Assembly (NCBI RefSeq): GCF_040807025.1
Contig: NC_090981.1
Span: 2,864,501-2,928,500 of the forward strand
Source: Struthio camelus
Taxonomy: Eukaryota; Chordata; Aves; Struthioniformes; Struthionidae
Reading direction: 5' to 3'
Length of the DNA stretch: 64,000 nucleotides
Shown piece by piece: positions 22,841 to 35,297 of the stretch. A model generated the notes under the pieces. The model was not told the DNA's origin and searched no databases. It saw nothing but the letters and a program-made list of their open reading frames with translations. Position 1 is the first letter of the stretch; every line of letters begins with the position of its first letter. Both the position numbers and the translations under genes were made by a program.

Positions 22841-23640
22841 ATGCAACTGTTAAGAGCATAAAAACAGACAAGTTATATCGCACAGAAATCAGTGGAGGAG
22901 CCACATTAGAGGAAGATGATAGGAAGGTCATCTGAGTCTGACCACATACCTTCTCCCCTCCTTTGTGGGCACTGTTCCAACTAGACCCTTTTGGGCTTTG
23001 GAGAAACTCTGACTATTATAACCTTTAGGAAACCTTGGTTCTTGTAGCTGCATTCAAATAGAGCTAACTGGCACAAACCTACAGGTGAGATGTTCATTTT
23101 AAATATGCCTACCATTCTAAAAGCAGGTTAGAGTTTTCAGCCTGGAAGGGGGCAGATAGCTCTTCTTAATTCTGATCTCCATTCAGCAAAAAAATATAAA
23201 CCCTTGTTTGATTTTAGGTGTGTGCTGAAATCCTAGTAGAATCACTGTTCTGTTGCTTTGGGACCAGTTTGAGCTCCTTGAAGTAACATTGTTGGCTTTT
23301 GTTCTCCTTGTTTTTGTGCCAGCTTACAGGAGGGGTGTGATTTCCCAGCAGTAATGACCAATGCAGCATTCCCTTACATATAGCGTTGCCTTACACATTA
23401 ACATGAGAGGCAAAGGAAAATGTTGCTCCCTTTCATTCTGCACTGGAGATCAGCATGCCAAGCTCGTGCAGTAGGGGAACTTGCATGTTTTTTTTTTTTT
23501 GGGGGGGGGGGGGCATTTGCTTTTGGTATTTGCAAAAGCAAAAAATAAGTTCAATTGACTCAGCATTTAACATTGTCCTACTCATAGTGGTAACGATAGC
23601 TGTGGTGTGGTGTGGCAGCAAGAGTTTACCTCAAGAACAT
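22841..23640 (+). other. Intron, non-coding, with T/G homopolymer pair
   Basis: No gene recognised. At about 23488-23513 a run of T passes directly into a run of G, an error-prone stretch. Confidence 0.5.
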
Positions 23641-23925
23641 CGTCAGAGAGCAGCAAGAGCAGGGCTGCTCCAGGAGGGAGGAACAAGTCAGGCGCCAAGG
23701 GTGACCACAACACAGGCAGTACCCCCACTAACCAGGGTGCTGGCCCACAGTATCTGAACATGGCAGTCAGAGCAGGGTGCTGGTAACAGGGTCTATTGAA
23801 AATCTCAGGCAAGGCAAAAAATCAATCAGGTCCAGGGTCCATTGGGGGGTGGTCCAGTCAGGAGCAGCAGGAGATGGGGCCAGGCACAGGATTGGAAACA
23901 CGGCTACAACATAGGGCTGAGGAGG
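23641..23925 (-). repeat. Gypsy-family LTR fragment (copy C, antisense)
   Basis: Begins CGTCAGAGAGCAGCAAGAGCAGGGCTGCTCC, matching the minus-oriented LTR at 28727 (CGTCAGGGAGCCACAAGAGCAGGGCTGCTCC), and includes the same GTGACCACAACACAGGCA stretch. Homology fades after ACAACATAGGGCTGAGG. It could be the 3' LTR of the gypsy element at 25600-28726 or a separate copy; its flanks do not match those of copy D. Confidence 0.6.
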
Positions 23926-25599
23926 GTTATCCAGGAGATAGGACTGGCTTCCTTTGTTTGGGTTGCATCAATCCTTTCCCTTCAGTATTGCTTGAAATAT
24001 GGCCCTGCCTTTGGGCTCCTTTCTCACAGCAGTTTTAAAATTCTGCTAAGCACCAACCAGTTGTAATTGAGATTGAGGGAGTGATCAACTTACAGAGACA
24101 TTCTCATCATTGTGTGCATTTTAGGGGAACTTATGGTAGGAACCTTGTAATTACACTGTTCAGAGCCTGTTTCTACTGGGACTGAGTAGCCATTGGTTTC
24201 CCAATGCTTTGATAAGTAGCAGCCAGACAGGCCATTCATTTAGAAAGCATCTGGATAGATATAACATTCACAGCCATAGAGATGGGACCCTTCCTGTCAC
24301 TTCTGCATGCACTGAAATCCTCCCCCAACCCCAATTATAGTAATTAATCCCTAGTTCTTATTTAGAGCTCACTAGACTGCAAAACACTTTACAAAGGGTG
24401 GGAAGATTTTTATTGCAATTTCACAGAGAGGGAAACTGAGACATAGAAGTGAAGCCCATCCATTGGGACAGGAATAGGGTGACCCTGATTCCCTGACTAA
24501 GGAAACGCAGGACAAGCTGCATCAAAGGCTCATCATTCCTGTTGCATGCTTGGGAGTCATGAAGAGCTGATACATGCTTGGGAGATGGCTTGTGTGCACT
24601 CTGATCTTCAGTCCCAAAGATTAGCCTTGCAAACAGTGGTTAGTAACCAAGCCAGCTTTGAAGTGAATGCAGCTACCAAAGCATCTGCGATATTGCCCTG
24701 ATGGTAGGAGAGGACAAGTCAGCAATGGGAAAGCAAATGGGGAAACGTGTGTGATAGGGAGATGGGATTGTGGACATTTTGAAGTAATTTCTCTTGCTAG
24801 AAGTGAGTTAGCAAATGAGCTTTAGAAAGATACAACATGATGTTTTAAGTCTGTTCTGGGAATAGCCCATGCAGGCCCTCCTGCAGAGAACAAGCAATGT
24901 GAAGATAGATTGCAGGGGAGAACTTGTCCCTTGTTTGACATGTGCTGCTTCTCTGCCTCAGTGGAGATCTAGCGTGCCCTTCTGAAGCAACTCCAAACTG
25001 CCTCAGTGAGCCACAAATGTTTTACTGGGGGAGGACTGAGAGGCATAGTGTCCAGCTGATGTAGTTTCTTCCCTGACCCTCTCCCCCTCCGCCTAGAGGA
25101 TTTAGGTGCATTCCTTTCATGAGGAAGAGGCATACCTCCAATCCATGTTGTCAAATTTCTTGGCCTCCTGTACCCAAGGGCTGTTAGAGCTCTTGTACCA
25201 TCTATTTGTCACATCAAGTGTGCACTGCTGTCTGTGACCTGCCTGATAGAGGCACTGTGTTGGAGGAGAAAGCAGCAGAGGGCTTGCATAGGGAAACAGA
25301 TAGAGATAAAGATATGGTGGGTTGTATCAAACTTCCTATGGTACCTTAAAAATGGTGAAATTAGCTACAGAAGGAGAATAGGTCTTGGTTTTCACCTGTA
25401 GCCTGTAGAGCTCTGGAGCCCTTTGGATAAGTTCTGAGGTTGATGAATGGTAGCTAAGAAACCAGTCTTGTCAAGAGGTTCTAACTTGCTTTTTAAGAGT
25501 CTGCAGGAAGTGTCAGTGGGAAAATGTTGTGAGTCTCCAAATAGAAGAGGTCTGAAAACTATAAGGGGAGGAAAAGCTGAGGGAGGGGAAACAAAGAGC
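23926..25599 (+). other. Intron, mostly unrecognised; possible MIR-type SINE tail
   Basis: At 24370-24460 the sequence CAAAACACTTTACAAAGG..TTTTATTGCAATTTCACAGAGAGGGAAACTGAGACATAGAAG resembles the conserved 3' part of MIR/CORE-type SINEs. Nothing else is recognised. Confidence 0.4.
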
Positions 25600-28120
25600 T
25601 GCTCCAAGATCCTTTCTGCCTTCCTCTTGTTAGTGACCTTAGGGTTCCTGCATCTGCCATAGAGGATAGATATCAGAATGGGGGTCTGCAAACTCTGTCA
25701 ATGGGAGGAGCATGACCCAGTCATATTGGAGAAAGTTACTGTAACACCAGATATATTGTTCCAGGATCTGATTCACTCTCTGTCTGCCCGTTGGTCTGGG
25801 GGTGGTGTGAGTAAGAGAGGTGGGTTTGTACCTGGAAGAGGTTCATGAGCGCCTTCAAATCTGGCTGTAAACTAGGCCCCGGTCAGTAATGATGCTATCT
25901 GAAAGGCTATGGCATCGGGAAACACGCTGTGGAAGTCAAGCAGTCTGTGGGGATGTGGGCAATTTCCTGATAGGGACAAAGTGAGCCATCTTAGTGAACA
26001 GATCCACAATCACCAGGATGACTGTGTTGTCTTGTGAGGGGGGCAGGTTTACTATGAAATCCATGGGCACAAACTGCCACGGCTGGTCAGAAGTAAGGAG
26101 GGGCTGCAAGAGACCCTGTGGTCTTTGCAGAGGCCTTTTGGTATGAGCACAGGTGTCACAGGCCTGAAGATGGCCACATCTGCTTGTACTGTGGGCCACC
26201 AGTAGGGCTAGGTAATCAGGTGCTGTGTCTTTCAGCAGCCCCCATGTCCAGGTGCATGGTGACATTGGTAGAGGACCTGGGCTTGCAGTGATCCCTGCAG
26301 GATGCCCTAGTACAGGCAGACATTATGTTCTAACAAGCTAGGGGAGGCTGTGCCAGCAGCATGACATTTGCGGTGGCCTGGCAAACTTATGCAATAAGCT
26401 CATCCTCTGCTGTGGCTGCGATGAAGTATCTCAAAGAAAAAAGGCAGGGTGTGTACACACAAGGTGTGCACCCAAATCTGGGTCCTCCTTCTGTGACAAG
26501 GCATTTGCCTTGCCATTCTGTTTCTCTGGACAGTATGTGAAAGTGAAGGAGAAGCATGAAAAGAAGGAGGTCCAGCAGGTAAGGTGGGGAGAGAGGCACT
26601 TCATCCCTCAATGGTATTCCAGGTTGCAGTGGTCAGTCAGCACCACTGTTGGTTCTTCTGCTCCCTCGAGGAGGTGCTGCCATTCCTCAAAGGCAGCTCT
26701 GATTGCCAGGAGCTCCTTGTCCCAGATGTCATAATTCCTCTTAGCAGGGGTGAGCTGCTGAGAGAAAAAGGCACAGGGGTGAAGCTCCTGCTTAGGGCTG
26801 ACCATCTGGGAGAGGATGGCCCCTATGGCTTGGTCTGAGGCACTTGCTTCCTCAATGAAAGGCCAGCTGTGGTCTGGGTAGACTAGGATGGGAGCTGTGG
26901 TGAATGCCCATTTCAATTCCTCAAAAGCCACTTGAGTTTCAGGTGTCTACCAAAAGTGAGTCTCCTTCTAGGTGAGCCACAATGCAAAACAAACCCTTTA
27001 TGACCCATCAATAGAAGTTGGCAAATTCTAAGAACTGTTGCACCCCTTGCACAGTATAAGGGGGCTGCCAACTTGTGACAGCTTCAACCTTCTTGGGGTC
27101 CATACACAAAAAGTGTTGAGGCCCATTAGATACCCCAGGAACTCCACCATTTGCTGGTGGAAAGAGCATTTCTCTAGTTTGACATGAAGTCAGTGCTGCT
27201 GCAAGCAACTCAAGACCTCCCAGACATGGTCTATGTGCACCTCTCAAGTGGTGAAGAACATAAAAATGTCATTCAGCTATGCCACTATATAGTTATCAGG
27301 CAAGCCCCACAGGATGTCACTTACAAAATGCTGGAAGGTGGCTGGTGCATTGCAGAGACTGAATGGCATCACCAGATATTCATAGTGGTTATATCTGGTA
27401 CAGAAGGCAGTTTTCCATTCATCTCCCTTCTGAATTCAGAGCAAATTTTGTGCCCCTTGCAGGTCCAGCTTTGTGAACCAGCAAGCCCCTTGCAGATGTA
27501 TCAAGAGCTCTGAGATGAGAGGCAGGGAGTCCTGGTGATGTCCTTTCAGCCCCCTGTAATCTACACAAGGCTGGAGACCCCCATCCTTCTTTTTGACAAA
27601 AAGTATAGGGGTCCCAGCAGGGGAGGTGGAGGGGTGGATAAACCCGTGCACCAAGTTGTCCTTGAGGCACTCCTTGAGGATTGCTAATTCAGGGCACAAC
27701 AAGGCATAGATGTGCCCAAAGGGTACCTCCTTTCCTGGGATCAGGTCAATGAGCCAGTCATATGGGCAATGGGGTGGTAGAGTTTCTGCCTCCTTCTTCT
27801 CAAAGACATCTGCAAAATTTCTGGACTCATCTGGGAGCATTGCTGGGGTTGGGGGGGGGGGGGAAGTGACTGAGGCAGAGGTATGCTCCTGGGGCCTGAG
27901 AGAGTCAGAGCTGCAGGCTGTGCTACCAGGAAAAGCTGTGGTGATGCAGAAATCTTGGGGCTGAGGCTGTGCTGAGGATGCAACCATGATCCAGGAGTGC
28001 CATACTTGGTGCAACTATTGTGCAATTATGTTTCTTGGTCACCATCCTCCAGGGGGTTGCTGTAAGGCTCTCCACAATGGACACGTTCATGGCAGTCATG
28101 CAGCTGGACAACTGCTCACG
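25600..28120 (-). pseudogene. Ty3/gypsy pol remnant: protease, RT, RNase H, integrase
   Basis: Read on the minus strand from 28120 downwards the order is that of a Ty3/gypsy (chromovirus-like) polyprotein. A protease-like segment comes first. The RT N-terminus follows (FADVFEKKEAETLPPHCPYD, then LFVKKKDGGLQPCVDYRGL near 27560-27620). The RT core is next, where the catalytic motif has decayed to a stop plus LNDIFMF near 27275. The RNase H/tether region is at 26608-26931 ([19 protein letters not shown]; the usual VDAS reads EASAS). The integrase zinc region is CDTCAHTK, and the core has MDFIVNLP, VDLFTKMAHFVP and IITDRG at about 26100-25850. At least eight in-frame stops and several frameshifts are present. 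Such an element would copy and integrate its own RNA; this one is dead. It is antisense to CPLX2. Confidence 0.88.
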
Positions 28121-28726
28121 TGCTGTAGCACCAGGAATAAAGGAATTACTCGATCAACCCATACAGGGTGCTGGGCGGGGGGGGGGGGGGACAGTCCCAA
28201 GAGGATCCCAGGGCCAGCTCTTGCCCTCAGACTCTGAATACCCCCTTCCCACAGGGAAGCACAAGGATCCCCATTGTCAGTCAATGATAGGGTTGTGCTT
28301 TCGTAACCCCGGCAGCCTGAGGATGACAGGAAAGAGGAAGGACTAGATGGATGGGGAAGGACAACATCTCAGAGTGTCCAGGTGCCACAGTTACCCTCAG
28401 GGGAACAGTCTCATGGGTCAAGAGATGATTACTGCTGAACAGCTAATATATGTTAGGTAGGCCCCTGGGTAAGCATATCTGAATAATAAACCCCTGTACC
28501 CTTGTTCAATTCCCATTGAAGTGTTCAGGGAGCTGGGCAGGGGTTGCTCTGGGTGCAGAGGATGCTAAAGCAGCCCTGCAGGGCTGTGATCTGCCTCTTC
28601 ATACTGACCACAGTCTCCTGCAGGGTTTGGAGGTCAAACAGGGGCCGGGGGGGGGGGGGGGGGGAGGCAGCACAGCCTGAGGGCCAGGCTCTATGGTGCT
28701 CAGCTCAGGGCTCAAGATCACTTAAC
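28121..28726 (-). pseudogene. Gypsy gag/leader remnant
   Basis: Between the 5' LTR and the pol remnant only about 600 bp remain, so most of gag is deleted. On the minus strand a short coiled-coil-like segment (DLQTLQETVVSMKRQITALQ) near 28570-28630 resembles the N-terminal helix of gypsy Gag. The leader next to the LTR (AGCACCATAGAGCC..; complement at 28690-28726) is shared with the internal region at 54860-54915. Two long poly-G runs (28179-28190, 28648-28663) interrupt it. Confidence 0.55.
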
Positions 28727-29133
28727 CGTCAGGGAGCCACAAGAGCAGGGCTGCTCCCTAAGGAAAGGTGAGCCAAAAGTGACCACAACACAGTCCAGGC
28801 AATGACCGCACCAACAGGGTGAAGTCCCATAGCACCTGTCAGATAAGCAGAGCAGGGTGGTGACAGCAATGGATCCTATTGCACTGACAGTCTAGTGATC
28901 ATGAAGCAAAATCAAGGTAACAAGCTAATTCCAAGGTCAAGCCAGAAAAATCCAAACAACAATTCAGGAACAGGACTGAGAATAGGTACACCAACAACAT
29001 AGCTCAGGAACTGAAGGCCCAGATCTGAGCTTAAATGGAGCTCCTGGGCCCATGGGCAGAGGGTGTGGGTGGAGGCCCCAGGTAAGGCTGGTCAGGGCCA
29101 TTAAGGCCTATTGATGTACTCAGGGCCCTGACA
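28727..29133 (-). repeat. Gypsy-family 5' LTR (copy D, antisense)
   Basis: Plus-strand boundaries are CGTCAGGGAGCC and CTCAGGGCCCTGACA. Read on the minus strand it begins TGTCAGGGCCCTGAGTAC and carries the core CATGGGCCCAGGAGCTCC with TATA-like CATTTAAGC. It directly precedes the gag/pol remnant, so it is the 5' LTR of that element. Confidence 0.8.
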
Positions 29134-31261
29134 TTATTGTGCAGTTGTTATGTGTGGAAGACATGACAAGAAATACTTGTTATATTTTTGCTGCTTGAAC
29201 CTCTCAACCTTGTCTCTCCAACAAGTCTCCCTTCCCTGCAATGCTCTTAATACACTAGATCCTTCCACATCCTCTCTGAGCCCATCCTACAGTTGTTACA
29301 ACTCTTTCCTCTATTCCTCACCTGTTTAGCTGGGGATGGTTTTAAAGATATGCTGATTGGCCTGCTGACCACTGCCTCTTAAAACAGGAAATGACCGAGT
29401 TCTACTTTCCTCTCCCCCTGTGCAGGCACTAATTTCAATTTCTCTACTGGCCTGTCTACTGCTTTTCACATAACATGTAGGACCTTGAGAGCTTTAAAGC
29501 TGCCCCAGCTCCATCTAATTTGGTTGAAACTGGTGAACAGGGCCAAAACTGTCAGGGGAGAGCGGGGGGGGGGGCATGCACAGTGTGATTACATGTGTCA
29601 CTTCTTAAGAAAGTATACTTAAAGAAGGCCAAATTGCAGCAGATAAAACTAGTATGTATTTTTGAGGTGTCAAAGATGTCCTATCCTAATCTTGCAAGGA
29701 GAGATTTTTTTCATGAAGTTTGACAAGGTTTTTGGCTAGTCCAAAGTGTTTCAATGAATGTATGCTGGCTTTCTGCTGCTCATCAGGATTCCTCTGGAAA
29801 AGCAGTCATTTGAAAATGTAGGCAAAGGCCTTTAGATGAATAACCTTCTGGTTTGTGAATATTTCAGTGTTTCTTAATAAATATATGAGTTGTCTTTCAG
29901 GGGTTTGCTGTATTTTGGTTCCTTAAACATCTGGACATATAGATACATTTTTATGCTTGCATTAAGAAGTTCTTTAATATTCTCACTGTTCTTATTCCAA
30001 CTCTTTCCCCCATTCGAAGGAGGGGAGTATCTGAGATCATTCAAGCTTTTACGATGAGTCCAGGGACAGTGGGCTGTGTTCCTGCCTTCTTGGTCCACTT
30101 AATGGACACAAAAATGGCACTTCAGAGGACATTCCTCCACTGGTGTGAGAGGGGTTTTACTCCCAAATCATCTGAAGAGTTGGGCTGAGGATAATACAGC
30201 CATGGGACCAGAGATCCCTTTCAACTTAAATCCTTTTAAGATTCTGTTAGTTGAGAAGTGTTGGTTATAGCAATGGGAAAGAATTCTAAGCTTTTTCCTA
30301 AATCTTTCACTTAGCCCCCACACCTGGAATACCCTGGCTTTCACAGAAACATCATTCTCAATTTTTTAAAAGGGAGGAAAACTCACAACCCTTAGTATTG
30401 CAGAGGAGCAGGATGCAAGGATATTAAAGTACAATAAGAGAATAATGCGGGGCAGTTGCACTCACAGCACAAATGAGCTGAAATACTTGGGGGTAGGGAG
30501 GGTGGATTCCAGACTGCAGACTGTGTAAACAGAAGCTTCACCTTTGATGGTGTGTGCTCCCATGATATGGGGTAGCCAATGTCCATGTTCAGAAGTGATT
30601 AAAAGGCCAATGCAGAAGACTAAATTGTTAAGCACTGCAACAATTTACTTGTTATAAAGCAGGATTGTCACAGAGGCTCAAATTGCATTGAATCATCACT
30701 TCTAATGCTTGAGTGTTATCTCCTGCTTTGTGAACCTAAGTGTAACAGGCTTCTAAAAAAGCATTTTGGAGAAGGCAAAAGCTTTATATGCTGTAAAGCA
30801 TGAAACCTGCATTCTTCTGGTAAGATACCTATGTTAGGTACCTAATAAACCCTTTGAGAGATTTAAGTTTGCTCATGGCATTGCCTTGCCAAGATCCTGT
30901 GTGTGTTATAGGCAGTATCCTTTCCTACATGTGTGATGCCTAGTGACTTTGTGGCTAGTCTTTTGAATGAGTGATCCAACCTGGTTGGAATAAACAAAAT
31001 GATCCAGGGAAGGTCTTTTTTTTTTTTAAACTGGGGCACATTGCTAATGCCTTTATTACACAGCCTGGGCAAAAAAGAAGGTTGTAGTTTTTGTGGAATT
31101 TACATACTGCAGGTATAAACTGCGATGGGTCAGGGAACGATTAAAAAGAAAAACAAAAACCTATATGCCAGGCCCAGAAGAGGTTCAGTGCTTTATGTAT
31201 TTTGGTAGCAGCAAAAGAAATGGAACAGTTGAAAAACATTAAGGCCAAAACAATGCGAGTC
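29134..31261 (+). other. Intron, nothing recognised
   Basis: About 2.1 kb with no recognised gene or mobile element. A poly-G run lies at about 29565-29574. Confidence 0.5.
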
Positions 31262-31578
31262 AGGTATGCCATAGTAACTTTGAAGTCAGTTTGGAGAAAC
31301 AGAAGCCTTGTTCTCTAATGCAGTGTTTAATAGGCATAAGTTGAAACAAGAGAGGTTTAGACCAGATATAAGGAGAAACTTTTCCACCATGAGGACAGTC
31401 AAGCAGTGGAACGAGGCCCAGAGAGGTTGTGCAGTCTCCATCCTTGGAGGCTTTCAAGACCCAACTGGAGAAAGCCCTCAGCAACCTGGTCTGACCTCAC
31501 AGCTGATACTGCTTTGAGCAAGAGGTTGGACTAGAGACCTCCTGAGGTCCCTTCCAATCTGAATTATCCTATGATCTC
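31262..31578 (+). mobile_element. CR1 LINE 3' fragment (older subfamily)
   Basis: The sequence encodes remnants of the CR1 C-terminus (KLKQERFRPDIRRNF, then VKQWNE, the counterpart of the HWNRLPREV segment) and ends with TTGGACTAGAGACCTCCTGAGGTCCCTTCCAATCTGAATTATCCTATGATCT, the CR1 3' end. It is more divergent than the copies at 6381 and 7190. Confidence 0.8.
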
Positions 31579-34500
31579 TGTGAAGGTTGTCTCGCAGTCT
31601 GGTGCTGAAATATGGGGGCCTGTCAAGGAGCAGTGTTCCCAAGATTAGAGATGTTGATTTAGCCTGAAGGGATGAGGTGGAAAAGTTCAGTAGCAGGCCC
31701 CCATTTAGAACTGGAAAAGTGGTGTGGTCAAAATCAAAGATGATGGCAGGAGATTAAAAGTGAAGGCAGCGTTCCAAATGGAGCACAGGCATTAGCAAGT
31801 AGCACTTGGAACTGTATTGCTACCTGGGCAGCAGCTACTTCATTTGTTTGTCCACAGCTTTCCATCTAGCTGAGTTACCATGAGCACTGGCATTCGGACT
31901 GGCTAGTCTGGATTTCTGTGCTGGCTTCTATTGATTTGCAAGCTGTAGTGTTTGTCCCCTGGAAGATTGTCCCAGCATGGTGCAAGAATCCTTGTCCTGA
32001 CCATCTGTTCCCCAAGTTTGCTTAAATAAGGACCCCTTCTCTGGGAGACTTTTTATACAAACCCTACTACAGTATAGACAGGTCTAAACATTGTCTTGCT
32101 GATATTTCAATGTTGGAGCAGGTTCTGTGTTTTCTCCTTGGTTGGCCTGATAGGGTATATTGCTAGATCTTGGCAAGCAGTCCTCAATAGAAGGGTTCGT
32201 CTTGGAGTGGACCCAGTTTGAAAACAATGTAACTTATTTTAATGAGTTGGAGAATAGCTATAGATTTTGCTGAATACAATAGATTCCAGAATTTACTGGT
32301 GGAATGTTCTATCTAATAACAGAAGACGACAAAAAGCCAAGCCAGAACCCCAACTCTGTATAATACATGTGCAGGCATATGGCTGCATTAGGAAGGGCAT
32401 CTTTTTCCTAGACTGAAGAATCCCATCCTATTAGTTCTTTCTTGAATGGAAGATGTTCCATACCTCTGATATCTTGTTGACCTTCTTGAGTGTTAGCTCC
32501 TTGACCTTGATAGGATGGTGCACAGACCTTTCCTGGGGCTTATTATCCATTTCTACAATGCAGGTGGAATCTAAGGTACATACACATGCACCCACATCTG
32601 TACCTGGCCCTGGCTGCATATACACACACCACAAAATGCATTGTGCTCCACTCAGGATACCAGCTAAGAGTGTTTCTGTTGATGAACTTTGATAAACTTT
32701 GTTTCATTGCTAAAAGATGATCCTTGCTGATCTTAGGTCGAAGACACCTACTAATCACAGTTGAAAGATGCTCATCTACTCTAGTTGAGAATATAGCCTG
32801 TCTAAATCTTTTTCTTCCTCTTTTCCATGCATAGAGTTAATGGTGAGCTTAGGTTCTTGGCTTTTCACAGGGCAGAAGGGCAATCCCTCATTCTTGCAGC
32901 CCATCTGGCAGCATAAGTGAGACAGACAAGTTACAGTTGAAGTTACAGATGGATCAGGCCCTTTCATAAGGGGCCAAGCAAGCTCTCTTTCTAATTCTTG
33001 TGGCATGTGTTTGTGATATGTCACTTAAAACTGTTCTTTTTATGTTCTGTGCCCACAGCTCTTTTGGCTTAATTTTGTAGTGAAGTTAACAGGATTTGCT
33101 CCCCGTGGTAAATCCCTCAACTGTTTTTCCCTTCCCCTATTATGGTTTGTGTTGGGGTGAACACTCTAGGTGTTGCTTCAACCACAAGTGACATCTCTGC
33201 AATCAGGGAACAAGTTTATTGTCCTGTTCCAATCTGTCCTGATCAAGAGCAGGGCTGCTGACAAGTACCCTCAAACAGTCCCAATTACATGTGCTACTTT
33301 CCTCATTCCCTTCTTCCCTTTCTTGATCCTTCCCTTTACCATTGTTTCCCTCTCAAATAGCCCACCCCTGTTTACTCTTTTTCTATTGGCCTTGTTTACT
33401 GGGGTTAAGCCCTTATTTGGCATTTGTGATATGGTTGCCCTGGCAATTTCCATCAGAGTGATCCTCCTTTGGCAATTCTCATTTGTTATATATGTAATGC
33501 TTTGAGGGTCCTCATGTTGCTATTTGTACAGTTTTGGTTCTCCCTTTTACTAACCTGTTTGTGTAGCCACAGGTCATTGTTGGTCACCTGTGTGCATACC
33601 CCCTTACAGTTTCTGCATAGGACCACAGTACAATGGGACAGGAAAAATAGGGGCAAGCACAACAAGCAGTATATTGGATTGTATCTACACACAAGGGAGC
33701 TGCAACCTTGAAAGGATGATGTTTGTGCCATCGTGTCTGCCCCACTCTAGTGACTCTTGAGCTCAGAACAGGTGTTCTGGGTGCAGATGACTTTGCCTGA
33801 TCAAGGAGAGCTAGTTTCCCCACAGTGAATGATGTATGTGATTGCCAGTACTGGGTTACACTGCACAGCATGACTTTTCTACCTCAGTGACAGCAGTTGA
33901 AAGCAGTCCCTGACCGCATATGAGATTGCTGACTTGAAGTCTATTTGTATCAGAGTTCTCGAACCAACACTGCAAGCCTCATGCTTTGTCCCTAAGCTCC
34001 CTACTGTCACAAGGCTTTTGATTAAGAGGAGCGGCATGTTGGTACTGTAGTGGTCCCCCCCGCCCAAGGGTTTTATGAGATGCTAATTCTACTTTTTACT
34101 GTAAAAGAGGCAGTGATTTTTCTTTCTTGAGCTTTAAAGCTGGCACAGAGAGAGACCACACAGTCTTAACTTACATTAAGGGTTCTGGGATTATCTCTTG
34201 AAGACCTTCTAACTAGCCACTGGTGGCTTGAGAAGCTGAATATGAGTTCCTCTGATCTCTGCCAGCTGACTTGGGTGACCAGAAGGCTCCTAGTTGACTG
34301 AGAACAGCCAGGGTGCAGTAGCACTGTTGAAGTGCACAAAGAGCCTGAGAAGGAAAGCAGTGGAACTATCCTTGGGCTCTTCCTAGCTGGGCTTGTCCAG
34401 CTGCTTTGTGGCCACTGCAACCCCATTTAGGCAGGGCTAGGAGGTTCTGCTGCTGTTGCTGAAAATATAGTCCTGAAACTTGAAAACAGCTTCCTCTCCT

Positions 34501-35297
34501 CCCACTTGCTGCAGATATTGCAATGTTCGAGCCATCTGCTCATTGGAGAAGTCATGCTGCCCATTAGTTATACTAGGGGGGTCTCCTTGGGTCTAGTGGG
34601 CAAGAAAGGGAGGTACCAGGATCAAACTCAGAGCTGCAGAACTTTCCTTTTGAAGTCTACTGCTACAAAAAAAAAAAAAGAAACTCTTGTTAGATAATAC
34701 TCCATCCCAAGCCTGTATCAGACCATTTCTGGCTCCAATTTGGCAATAATGACATAATTAGCTGTGTTTGCATTCAGCATAGTCCCCAGGCAATGGATTG
34801 AGGGAAAAAAATAATGGGAGAACTTGGTCATCTTTGCTCAAAGTAAGAGGTCTCAGTGTGGTGTTTCTATGAAAGTGTTAGTCTGCATGAGCAAGCCACT
34901 GAATATTGGACACATATAATACAAATCAATTAGTTCAGTAATTATTCAAATGCTGAGACATAAACACAAAGGTCCAAAGAAAAGACTTTACCCACATAGA
35001 ATATCTATTTTCTGTAAAGGAAAAAGGTTATTTAATGGGATTCTTCTGGAATCCCAGTTTATGAAATGGCCATTTTATACCTCAGGACACTCAATGAATA
35101 TGATGGTCCTTTTTTTCATTGATATGAGTCATTCCTCAGGGTAGGATGCAACCCCAAGTGACTGGGCTAGATTTATTGCAAGAAATGTAATATTTTTATC
35201 CCTGGGGCAGATAGAGCCAAATGTTGAGCTTCTTGCCCACACTGGATGTGCACTGTAGTTTAATAGTCATGTTTTTCAGGCTGACTGTCCATTTAGA
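31579..35297 (+). other. Intron, nothing recognised
   Basis: About 3.7 kb. Frames of 80-110 codons occur on both strands (for example 33170-33505) but show no domain or repeat of known type. A poly-A run lies at 34666-34678. Confidence 0.5.

Noticed and set aside
23641-29133. A single complete gypsy element with copy C as 3' LTR and copy D as 5' LTR
   Set aside because: The outer flanks (AACAT on one side, TTATT on the other) do not form a duplication, and about 1.6 kb between copy C and the pol remnant is not recognisable as gypsy. I kept them as separate entries.
33170-33505. 111-codon hydrophobic frame
   Set aside because: It could suggest a membrane protein, but hydrophobicity follows from T-rich sequence. 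There is no conserved motif and no start context.
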